DNA of 7,802 nucleotides from an uncultured Bacteroides sp. (GTDB lineage Bacteria; Bacteroidota; Bacteroidia; Bacteroidales; Bacteroidaceae): the NCBI GenBank assembly GCA_947071285.1, contig CAMTFK010000217.1, forward strand, positions 1 through 7,802, given 5' to 3'. Below are positions 1 to 6,054 of the stretch, one piece after another. The notes beneath the pieces are model-generated. The model made no database searches, was not told the DNA's origin, and saw only the letters and a list, made by a program, of their open reading frames with translations. The translations under genes were made by a program, and so were the position numbers. Numbering within the stretch: position 1 is the first letter of the stretch; the number at the start of each line of letters is the position of its first letter.

Positions 1-2879
1 CCTGTGATGGTGAATAGATTGTTGCAAGTAACATATAGCTGAACACTCTGTAACCAACCATCAAGATTCTTGAAAGTATAACCTAATGTCAAGTTAGATA
101 GACGAAGGTATGAACCATTCTCAATGAAACGGTCAGAAGGTATATTACCTCCAGTATCTGTTACAGGACGGTCTGTTATAAATTCTTTAAGTACATTCTT
201 TCCATTTGCAAACATTTCAGGACTTGAATAGTTAGCACGCGCACCATTGTAAATCTTGTTGCCGAATACACCTGTAATGAATATAGTGGCGTTCCAGTTC
301 TTATAGTTGAATGAGTTGTTCCAACCAAGATTAAGTTTAGGCTGTGCGCTACCTGTGATAGTACGGTCTTTGAATGCAGGTTCGCTCGTAGTTTCTCCTG
401 TACGTTTACCTGTCTCTTCGTCTCTTACATAGTAAGAAGCCTTACCATCTTTATAGCCGGCAAACTCATAAGTAAAGAAAGTGCCGAGAGGCTGACCTTC
501 CATGATGCGTTGAGTGTAGCCGTTAGATGATACACCTGCTACCATAGGGTCACCTTGCGTAAATGTGCCTACCTGGTATTTATCATTTGATAATTTGTCT
601 ACTGTATTCTTGTTGTGAGAAAGGTTCAAAGTTGTATTCCAAGTGAAGTTTTCAGTCTGTACTGGAGTCGCATTGATAGAGAACTCGATACCTTTGTTAG
701 TTATCTCACCTACATTGGCCGCTATTTTATCAAAAGGATAGATGTTTGTAGAAACCGGATAATCCCAAATCAAGTCTTTGGTCTTTTTGTTGTAGACCTC
801 GATAGTACCATTGATACGACCATTGAACAAAGCATAGTCAATACCGGCATTGAGCATACCTGTGCTTTCCCATTTCAAATCGGGGTTAGCATTCTTTGTC
901 GCCGCCAGTGTACGCCAGTCCTTACCATTGTAGTTGAAGAAACCGGATGCTCCGTATGTCGCTACAGAAGTATATGCACCGAAACCAAGCGCATTACCGC
1001 TGACACCGTAACCTAGACGCAGTTTCAAGTTGCTGAAGAGGTTTTGATTCTTCATGAACTTCTCTTCGGTAATGTTCCATGCTACAGATACGGAAGGGAA
1101 TGTACCCCATCTGTGGTTTTTACCGAATACGGAAGAACCGTCACGACGCATGGTTGCCTGAATCATATATTTGCTATTGTAAGAGTAACTTGCACGGCCA
1201 TAGAATGATATGTTACGTATAGTCTCTTTTGTTCCGCTCTGTACAGCAGGTATACCATCAATAGTACTTGCATAAGTAAGTTGATTCCATTTCAAGACAT
1301 CATCATAGAAATCGTGAACTGTTAAGCCAAAGCCGTCGTTGCTCATCTTCTCTTCCCAGGAGTAACCAGCCATAAGAGAGAGCTTGTGAACATCTGCGAT
1401 AGTAGTATCATAGTTTCCGTAAGTTTCAAATGAATGTTCATGGCCTAAGTATGTAGAACGGGTTGCACGGCCATTGTATGCACTTATACCCTCAAGCTGA
1501 GTGTTGTGTGTATCGTATGAACTATATGTGCGTTGGTTGTTTGTAAATGAGTAATTGGCATTCCAATTCAGACCTTCTATAATCTTCAGAGTAACCTTAC
1601 CGATAACCTGAGTATTCTTGAAGATAGTTTCAGACGTATCTTCATTGATTAAAGACAATGGATTGTAGTTCTTTGAACCTGAACCTTTTGTCCATGAGCC
1701 ATCTTCATTCTTAACAGGAAGGGTAGGTGAGAAGTAGTTCATCGCATCAAGAACAGATGCGCCCTCATTATCCATAGGAACACCTACAGCCTTGCCATAT
1801 CTTGCGTTTACACCTGCAGAAAGGTCTAAACGGTCTTTCAATACCTTAGTGGTAACTAAAGAACGGACATTAAGTCTGTTCATTTTAGAGCCTTTCACTA
1901 CACCCTGACGATCCATATAGGTAAGACTTGCCATGTAGGTGGTCTTTTGTGCTCCACCATTGATAGAGATATTGTGGTTTGTACTGATAGCAGTGCGAAG
2001 AACCTCATCCTGCCAATTTGTATTTGCACCTTGGTCGTTGGCAAGTGTTAACCCGTTCTCTTTTGCGTATGCTCGCAGGTCGTTCGCGGTAGCCATATCC
2101 ATCTTCTTCAAGATGTTGTCGAAAGCAACGTATCCGCTATAGCTTACATTTGTACGTTCCATACCGTTCTTACCTTTCTTTGTGTTGATGATGATAACAC
2201 CATTTGCAGCTTTGGAACCATAGATTGCAGTAGCAGTAGCATCACGAAGAACATCAATACTTTCTATATCATCGGGAGCAACCATGGAAATGTCAACTCC
2301 AGGAATACCGTCGATAACATAGTAAGGACTCATTGCAGCACCTTCACGAAGAGAGGAAGCACCACGAAGAGTAATACTTGGTGAACCGTTAGGGTCAGCA
2401 GAAGATGTAACAGTAAGACCTGCTACCTTACCTTGCAACATACTTGCTGCATCCGAGAATACACCGACATTCAACTTGTCAGCCTTAACTGTAGTAATGG
2501 AAGAGGTTACATCTTTACGGCTCATAGAGCCATAACCGATAACCACTACTTCGTCCAGCAATTCTGTATCCTCACTCATAGTCACGTCAACGACGTTTTG
2601 AATGACTTTTACTTCCTGTTTGTTATAACCTATAAAAGAGAAGATAAGTGTTTCTCCTTTCTCTACGTTCAGGGAGTATTTTCCGTCAACGTCGGTAATA
2701 CAACCGTTAGTTGTGCCTTTTTCCAGAACATTGACACCTATCAGCGGTTCACCTGTCTTGTCTATTACAGTACCGGTCACCTTGTTCTGGGCGAATGCTA
2801 AGGTACTACTTAGCAGGAACACTACAAAGAGCATACTTTGTATAAATGTTCTCTTTCTTTTTAATTGTACATTCAGCAT
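1..2879 (-). CDS. SusC/RagA-family TonB-dependent outer-membrane receptor, C-terminus cut off by window edge
   Basis: About 959 codons are open from the ATG at 2879 to the left edge. I checked the frame at several points and saw no break. Domains in order: signal peptide with a basic n-region (KRKR, 7-10), hydrophobic core 16-30 and a likely cut after AFA (28-30); a carboxypeptidase-regulatory-like beta-sandwich (about 33-102); a TonB-box-like DEVVVIGYG (109-117); a plug (about 120-237) with LQGKVAGL (148-155), YVIDGIPG (187-194), DIESIDVLRDATATAIYG (204-221) and ANGVIIINTKKG; then a long beta-barrel. The final residues in view (NNLFTITG) are typical of the end of the family, so perhaps 30-60 residues are missing. 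There is no N-terminal secretin/TonB short domain, which argues against direct sigma/anti-sigma signalling. Family knowledge: such receptors pair with a SusD-like lipoprotein and import glycans or other large substrates using TonB energy. A susD-like gene is expected past base 1. The substrate cannot be told from this sequence. Confidence 0.96.
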   Translation of the reverse strand, partial: MLNVQLKRKRTFIQSMLFVVFLLSSTLAFAQNKVTGTVIDKTGEPLIGVNVLEKGTTNGCITDVDGKYSLNVEKGETLIFSFIGYNKQEVKVIQNVVDVTMSEDTELLDEVVVIGYGSMSRKDVTSSITTVKADKLNVGVFSDAASMLQGKVAGLTVTSSADPNGSPSITLRGASSLREGAAMSPYYVIDGIPGVDISMVAPDDIESIDVLRDATATAIYGSKAANGVIIINTKKGKNGMERTNVSYSGYVAFDNILKKMDMATANDLRAYAKENGLTLANDQGANTNWQDEVLRTAISTNHNISINGGAQKTTYMASLTYMDRQGVVKGSKMNRLNVRSLVTTKVLKDRLDLSAGVNARYGKAVGVPMDNEGASVLDAMNYFSPTLPVKNEDGSWTKGSGSKNYNPLSLINEDTSETIFKNTQVIGKVTLKIIEGLNWNANYSFTNNQRTYSSYDTHNTQLEGISAYNGRATRSTYLGHEHSFETYGNYDTTIADVHKLSLMAGYSWEEKMSNDGFGLTVHDFYDDVLKWNQLTYASTIDGIPAVQSGTKETIRNISFYGRASYSYNSKYMIQATMRRDGSSVFGKNHRWGTFPSVSVAWNITEEKFMKNQNLFSNLKLRLGYGVSGNALGFGAYTSVATYGASGFFNYNGKDWRTLAATKNANPDLKWESTGMLNAGIDYALFNGRINGTIEVYNKKTKDLIWDYPVSTNIYPFDKIAANVGEITNKGIEFSINATPVQTENFTWNTTLNLSHNKNTVDKLSNDKYQVGTFTQGDPMVAGVSSNGYTQRIMEGQPLGTFFTYEFAGYKDGKASYYVRDEETGKRTGETTSEPAFKDRTITGSAQPKLNLGWNNSFNYKNWNATIFITGVFGNKIYNGARANYSSPEMFANGKNVLKEFITDRPVTDTGGNIPSDRFIENGSYLRLSNLTLGYTFKNLDGWLQSVQLYVTCNNLFTIT

Positions 2880-2945
2880 AAAATTAAGTTTTAGTTATAA
2901 AATAAGTTTCTTATTTCTCTGTATTTATAAATATTGTTCTGGTTG

Positions 2946-2953
2946 CAAAAGTA
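2946..2953 (-). promoter_or_regulatory. Candidate -7 element for the SusC-like gene
   Basis: The minus strand reads TACTTTTG, a perfect match to the Bacteroidetes -7 consensus TAnnTTTG, and is followed by CA as is common in these promoters. It would give a 5' leader of roughly 60 bases before the ATG at 2879. A second perfect match, TATATTTG, lies just upstream at 2968-2975. No TTTG is found at the usual 19-21 base spacing for a -33 element, so the assignment rests on the -7 match and its position. Confidence 0.5.
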
Positions 2954-2980
2954 AGGATGATATATTACAAATATATTTCT

Positions 2981-3169
2981 TTAGTATTTCGTATTTGATG
3001 TAATGTGTTGATATTTAATTAAATAGATAGGGTTTTGATAGAAGAGAATTTGCTTTGCATTACAATAGTTAAAAACTTGTAATGTAAAGAATAAATATAG
3101 ATATTCCATGCTGTCCTTAATTATAGGTGTCAGCTCAGGGAAAAAACGGAAAAATGTCTTTGCCTCCAT
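2981..3169 (-). CDS. Doubtful 62-codon ORF in the SusC-like leader
   Basis: An ATG at 3169 opens a 62-residue frame that starts MEAKTFFRFFPEL and is rich in Phe, Tyr and Ile, ending at a TAA at 2981-2983. I do not recognise the product. It has no clear signal peptide or domain motif. The middle (about residues 21-45) is aromatic and moderately hydrophobic, which is what AT-rich non-coding DNA often encodes. In favour: a perfect TAnnTTTG element sits 24-31 bases upstream of the ATG on the same strand, so a transcript could begin just before it. Against: there is no recognisable family, it runs through a 13-bp inverted repeat, and its composition matches the spacer. It could be a leader peptide, a remnant of a decayed gene, or chance. 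Confidence 0.2.
   Translation of the reverse strand: MEAKTFFRFFPELTPIIKDSMEYLYLFFTLQVFNYCNAKQILFYQNPIYLIKYQHITSNTKY
3053..3089. repeat. 13-bp inverted repeat (hairpin or operator-like dyad)
   Basis: The arms are 3053-3065 (CTTTGCATTACAA) and 3077-3089 (TTGTAATGTAAAG), separated by 11 bases. Twelve of 13 positions are complementary. The odd pair would be a G-U wobble in plus-strand RNA and an A-C mismatch in minus-strand RNA. No U tract follows on either strand, so it does not look like a terminator. It lies about 100 bases upstream of the candidate SusC-like promoter, so it could be a binding site for a dimeric regulator or a fold in a longer leader or antisense RNA. Confidence 0.6.
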
Positions 3170-3175
3170 AGTATT

Positions 3176-3201
3176 TTAGATTTTGATTGCTGCAAATCTA
3201 A
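3176..3201 (-). promoter_or_regulatory. Second upstream promoter-like element with overlapping dyad
   Basis: The minus strand at 3193-3200 reads TAGATTTG, a perfect match to TAnnTTTG, and continues with CA. An exact 8-bp inverted repeat (TTAGATTT at 3176-3183, AAATCTAA at 3194-3201, 10-base spacer) has one arm on this element and the other where transcription would begin. That layout would suit a repressor site. No convincing -33 TTTG is present at the usual distance. If active, it would start a transcript covering the 62-codon ORF and perhaps a leader of about 300 bases for the receptor gene. Confidence 0.35.
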
Positions 3202-3275
3202 GCTATTAAGGCAGAAGGCAGGGAGAAAATGATGCAAAATAGGGGGAAAATAGTGAACTATGCTTTTTTCTTTAA

Positions 3276-4814
3276 TTATCCGGCCCAGTCTTCCCTGTCC
3301 AGGTTCCTGTAGCCAATGGCCTCTGCCAGGTGTGAAGACTGTATGAACTCACTGTTTTCGAGATCGGCGATGGTACGTGCTACTTTCAGTATACGGTCGT
3401 AGGCACGGGCGGAAAGATTGAGCCGGTTCATTGCATTTTTCAGTAAGGCAAGACCTTTGTCATCCGGACGGGCATAGAGGGAAAGCAGCTTGCTGCTCAT
3501 TTGTGCATTACAGTAAATGCCCGGAATATTTGCATATCTGTTTTCCTGAATTTGCCGGGCGTGTATCACACGTTCGCGTATGACGGCACTAGCTTCTCCC
3601 GGGCGTGCATCGGACATCTTTTCGAAAGGGACGGGGACAACCTCAATTTGCAGGTCAATGCGGTCGAGTAAGGGGCCTGATATGCGATTCAGGTATTTTT
3701 GTACCTGTCCCGGACTGCATACACAGGCTTTGGTGGGGTGGTTATAGTATCCGCAAGGACAGGGATTCATGGATGCTACCAGCATGAAGCTGGCCGGATA
3801 CTCCACATTGCTTTTCACACGGGAAATGGTTATTTTGCGGTCTTCCAACGGTTGACGGAGAACTTCCAGTACGCTGCGGTTGAATTCAGGCAGTTCATCC
3901 AGAAACAAAATTCCATTGTGGGCAAGGCTGATTTCTCCCGGTTGCGGATAACTGCCTCCACCGGTCATGGCGACTGTTGAGATGGTATGGTGCGGGTCGC
4001 GGAACGGACGTTTTGAGATGAGTCCTGCATTCTCTTGCAGCCTGCCCGCAACGGAATGTATCTTGGTTGTTTCAAGACTTTCTCCCAGGGATAAGGGGGG
4101 TAGGATAGAAGGGAACCGTTTGGCAAGCATGGACTTTCCACTGCCGGGTGCACCGATGAGAAGAATGTTGTGTCCGCCGGCCGAGGCAACTTCGAGTGCA
4201 CGTTTCACATTCTCCTGTCCTTTCACATCAGCGAAGTCCAGGTCAAAGTTACTCTGTTGGGCATAAAACTCTTCACGGGTGTCGACAATGGTAGGAGTAA
4301 GTTCTTGTTTACCGTTGAAGAATTCAATCACTTCTTTGATATTCTCAACTCCACATACTTTGATTTTATTGACTACTGCTGCTTCACGAGCATTCTGACG
4401 GGGAACAATCACTCCTTCGAACCCTAATTCCCAGGCTTTAATGGCTATGGGTAAGGCACCTTTTATGGGCTGTAAACTACCGTCCAGGCTTAGTTCACCC
4501 ATCATTAGATAGCGGTTTAATTTATCGGACTGGATTACTTCTCCGGCGGCAAGCATTCCTATGGCAAGCGGGAGGTCATAGGCGGAGCCTTCTTTCCGGA
4601 TATCCGCAGGTGCCATATTGATGACGATATTACTGGTTGGTATCCGGTAACCATTGACCTGCAATGCGGAAATAATACGTTGGTGGCTTTCCTTAACGGC
4701 AGAATCAGGCAGCCCGACAAGATAGAACATGCAACCTCGTGAACTGTTTACTTCAATTGTGATGAGGGTTGCGTCAATGCCTTGTACAGCCGCTCCGAAA
4801 ACTTTAATTAGCAC
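3276..4814 (-). CDS. comM: ComM/YifB family Mg-chelatase-like AAA+ ATPase
   Basis: This encodes 512 residues, the full usual length. An N-terminal Lon-protease-like fold (about 1-170) carries the family signatures VGLPDSAVKES (33-43) and GSAYDLPLAIG (76-86). The Mg-chelatase AAA+ core follows: Walker A GAPGSGKS (221-228), Walker B ILFLDE (302-307), sensor-1 region SMNPCPCG (348-355), a cysteine cluster C352/C354/C364/C366, and an arginine-finger-type LLDRID (382-387). The C-terminal helical domain has LSARAYDRILKVARTIADLE (467-486), with a sensor-2-like SAR. In naturally transformable bacteria ComM is a cytoplasmic hexameric helicase that drives branch migration of incoming single-stranded DNA; the gene is also widespread in species not known to be competent, so its role here is inferred. 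The start codon is GTG, supported by the conserved N-terminus MLIKVFGAAVQGIDA; no in-frame ATG lies between it and the preceding gene. It begins 34 bases after that gene's stop, so the two are probably one operon. No clear terminator follows. Confidence 0.96.
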   Translation of the reverse strand: MLIKVFGAAVQGIDATLITIEVNSSRGCMFYLVGLPDSAVKESHQRIISALQVNGYRIPTSNIVINMAPADIRKEGSAYDLPLAIGMLAAGEVIQSDKLNRYLMMGELSLDGSLQPIKGALPIAIKAWELGFEGVIVPRQNAREAAVVNKIKVCGVENIKEVIEFFNGKQELTPTIVDTREEFYAQQSNFDLDFADVKGQENVKRALEVASAGGHNILLIGAPGSGKSMLAKRFPSILPPLSLGESLETTKIHSVAGRLQENAGLISKRPFRDPHHTISTVAMTGGGSYPQPGEISLAHNGILFLDELPEFNRSVLEVLRQPLEDRKITISRVKSNVEYPASFMLVASMNPCPCGYYNHPTKACVCSPGQVQKYLNRISGPLLDRIDLQIEVVPVPFEKMSDARPGEASAVIRERVIHARQIQENRYANIPGIYCNAQMSSKLLSLYARPDDKGLALLKNAMNRLNLSARAYDRILKVARTIADLENSEFIQSSHLAEAIGYRNLDREDWAG

Positions 4815-4823
4815 GTGTCTTAA

Positions 4824-4851
4824 GTGATTAACGGTTAGTGATTGGTGATTA
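4824..4851. repeat. Four-unit heptanucleotide tandem repeat between the lipoprotein gene and comM
   Basis: The plus strand reads GTGATTA, ACGGTTA, GTGATTG, GTGATTA in exact 7-base register, which on the minus strand is TAATCAC, CAATCAC, TAACCGT, TAATCAC. The first minus-strand unit supplies the TAA stop codon of the upstream lipoprotein gene (4849-4851). The array fills most of the 34-base gap before the GTG of comM. The units are imperfect, so the array is old or under little constraint. Confidence 0.75.
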
Positions 4852-5922
4852 GCGGGGACTTTGCCGTTTACTCTTTTTCTTTTCTGCCTCTTTCTTTTCT
4901 TTTTCTTCCTTTATTTCTTTCAGCTTCTTCTCGATTGCCTTTTCATCCAGATCTTTAGCTTCTATCTTGCCGTTAGGACTGATAAGTATATTGGTAGGAA
5001 GTTTCTGTATGGCAAATAGTTTAACCACTTCTCCATTCCAACCGGAGAAATCACAGACTTGCTCCCATTTCAAAGTATCTTTTTTGATGGCTTCTTTCCA
5101 CGTCTTCTCATCCAAATCGAGAGAAACGCCCATCAATTTGAAATTCTTGTTCTTCTGTTCTTTCTTATAGATGCGGCGGAACATGGCATTTGATTCCCGG
5201 CTAATGGTGTCCCATGAAGCCCAGAATTGCATCAATAGATATTCGTCTTTCTGGTTGGAACGGGTTACCTCCTTACCTTCTGCATTGCGCAGGCGGAAGT
5301 ATGGTGCCGCTTTTCCAACAGCTACTTTCTCGTCTTCATCAATGCGATTCAATAATGCTTGCATATACGGGCGGTCTTTCAACTCTCCGGTCATGCGGTC
5401 TGCCAGCATTTTGATGCGCTCTATGTCCGGTTGCAAAGCCTGCACGAAGTATTTATCCAATAAATAGATGCTGACTAAGGAAGCGGGATGGCCTTTGATG
5501 AAGTTTTCAGCTTTTTCTTCCAAAGCTTTCACTGATGGCGTACCCAGTCCTTTTAGCTCCTGGTTGAAAGCTGTCAGCTCCACATTCGGAGTATTGCCGT
5601 TTATTTGTAGGGAAGATAGCTCGGCGTTGGAACCTTTTATCTGTATCTTATTTCCTTTATCCAGGAAAAGAGGATATTCCGTACCGTCGTTGAATAACAG
5701 GATAGTCGTTACCAGTGTGTCGGCAGAAAGTGTAGCGGAGAATTTATCTTTTTCGACTATCAGAGTATCCATGCGGTCGTACATTCTGTCTGCACCATAT
5801 AAATATAGAGTGTCACTCCCCAAGCCTTTGATTTCTCCGCTGAGAGTGATTGCATCGGTTTTCTTTCCGCCGCAGGCTGACAGGCCGATTAATAAAAGAT
5901 ATAATAGACAGACTTTCTTCAT
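4849..5922 (-). CDS. DUF4369/TlpA-like thioredoxin-fold lipoprotein with no CxxC
   Basis: The product is 357 residues from the ATG at 5922. The frame stays open upstream to 6033, but this start gives a textbook lipoprotein signal: MKKVCLLYLLLIGLSAC with lipobox LSAC and lipidated C17, followed by GGKK. Residues about 25-120 resemble the DUF4369 beta domain (TLSGEIKGLGSDTLYLYG). A helical linker (about 120-198) leads into a TlpA/AhpC-like thioredoxin fold (about 200-335): VGKAAPYFRL (202-211), LLMQFWASWDTIS (229-241), LMGVSLDLDEKTW (263-275) and the cis-proline loop KLPTNILISPNGKI (307-320). Where the active site should read WCxxC it reads W-D238-T-I-S241, so both catalytic cysteines are missing; the only other cysteine after the lipobox is C290. 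Ordinary disulfide exchange is therefore unlikely, and a binding or structural role in the envelope is more plausible. Residues 325-357 form a Lys/Glu-rich, probably helical tail. The gene has its own promoter candidate and probably shares a transcript with comM. Confidence 0.93.
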   Translation of the reverse strand: MKKVCLLYLLLIGLSACGGKKTDAITLSGEIKGLGSDTLYLYGADRMYDRMDTLIVEKDKFSATLSADTLVTTILLFNDGTEYPLFLDKGNKIQIKGSNAELSSLQINGNTPNVELTAFNQELKGLGTPSVKALEEKAENFIKGHPASLVSIYLLDKYFVQALQPDIERIKMLADRMTGELKDRPYMQALLNRIDEDEKVAVGKAAPYFRLRNAEGKEVTRSNQKDEYLLMQFWASWDTISRESNAMFRRIYKKEQKNKNFKLMGVSLDLDEKTWKEAIKKDTLKWEQVCDFSGWNGEVVKLFAIQKLPTNILISPNGKIEAKDLDEKAIEKKLKEIKEEKEKKEAEKKKSKRQSPR

Positions 5923-5939
5923 TCCTAAATACTTTTTTG

Positions 5940-5947
5940 CGAAAGTA
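5940..5947 (-). promoter_or_regulatory. Candidate -7 element for the thioredoxin-like lipoprotein/comM operon
   Basis: The minus strand reads TACTTTCG followed by CA, matching TAnnTTTG at 5 of the 6 fixed bases. It lies between the terminator of the upstream gene and the ATG at 5922, implying a short leader of about 10 bases. No clear -33 TTTG is seen at the expected spacing. Confidence 0.4.
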
Positions 5948-5964
5948 CAGCTTTTGCAGATAAT

Positions 5965-6002
5965 AAAAAAGAAATGCCCGACATTTCTCAATGTCGGGCA
6001 TT
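5965..6002 (-). terminator. Strong intrinsic terminator of the OmpA-like/TPR lipoprotein gene
   Basis: A perfect 13-bp stem is formed by 5973-5985 and 5990-6002 around TGCCCGACA. On the minus strand the 4-base loop is GAGA, a GNRA-type tetraloop. It is followed on that strand by TC and a run of six T (5965-5970). It begins 52 bases after the stop codon at 6055 and separates this gene from the lipoprotein/comM operon. No T tract follows on the plus strand, so it is one-directional. Confidence 0.9.
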
Positions 6003-6030
6003 CTATAAAAAAATATTCGTTGTATGAAAA

Positions 6031-6047
6031 CACTAATTAAATTAGTG
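6031..6047. repeat. Short palindrome just after the lipoprotein stop codon
   Basis: CACTAATT and AATTAGTG flank a single central A, giving a 17-base near-perfect palindrome that starts 7 bases after the stop codon at 6055-6057. In RNA it could form a 6-bp stem with a 5-base loop, followed on the minus strand by TTTT. It may be a weak first terminator or a 3' end stabiliser ahead of the main hairpin. Confidence 0.55.
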
Positions 6048-6054
6048 CGAATTC

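Larger units (their letters stand above)
2880..3275. other. AT-rich intergenic spacer between comM and the SusC-like gene
   Basis: This stretch of 396 bases contains no confident gene. From comM towards the receptor it holds: a very weak hairpin just after the comM stop (around 3250-3261); an 8-bp dyad next to a perfect TAnnTTTG (3176-3201); a doubtful 62-codon minus-strand ORF (2981-3169); a 13-bp dyad (3053-3089); and two further TAnnTTTG matches before the receptor start. It is more AT-rich than the flanking coding sequence. This is consistent with a long regulated leader or a small RNA, but no known RNA family is recognised. Confidence 0.6.

Noticed and set aside
615..1016. Plus-strand frames of 133, 122 and 96 codons (615-1016, 2433-2801, 2713-3003) over the SusC-like gene
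   Set aside because: They are antisense to a continuous receptor reading frame with all family motifs and look like chance openings.
3247..3269. A possible terminator after comM (ATAGT/ACTAT next to A and T tracts)
   Set aside because: The stem is only four or five A/T-rich pairs with almost no loop, too weak to call. The T run favours the plus strand, where no gene ends.
5923..6033. A 37-codon N-terminal extension of the thioredoxin-like lipoprotein
   Set aside because: It would bury the lipoprotein signal peptide and be translated from inside the upstream gene's terminator. The ATG at 5922 gives a textbook lipobox.
5468..6040. A 190-codon plus-strand frame across the 5' part of the thioredoxin-like gene and the terminator
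   Set aside because: It overlaps a well-supported lipoprotein gene and runs through the intrinsic terminator. The product shows no domain or signal.
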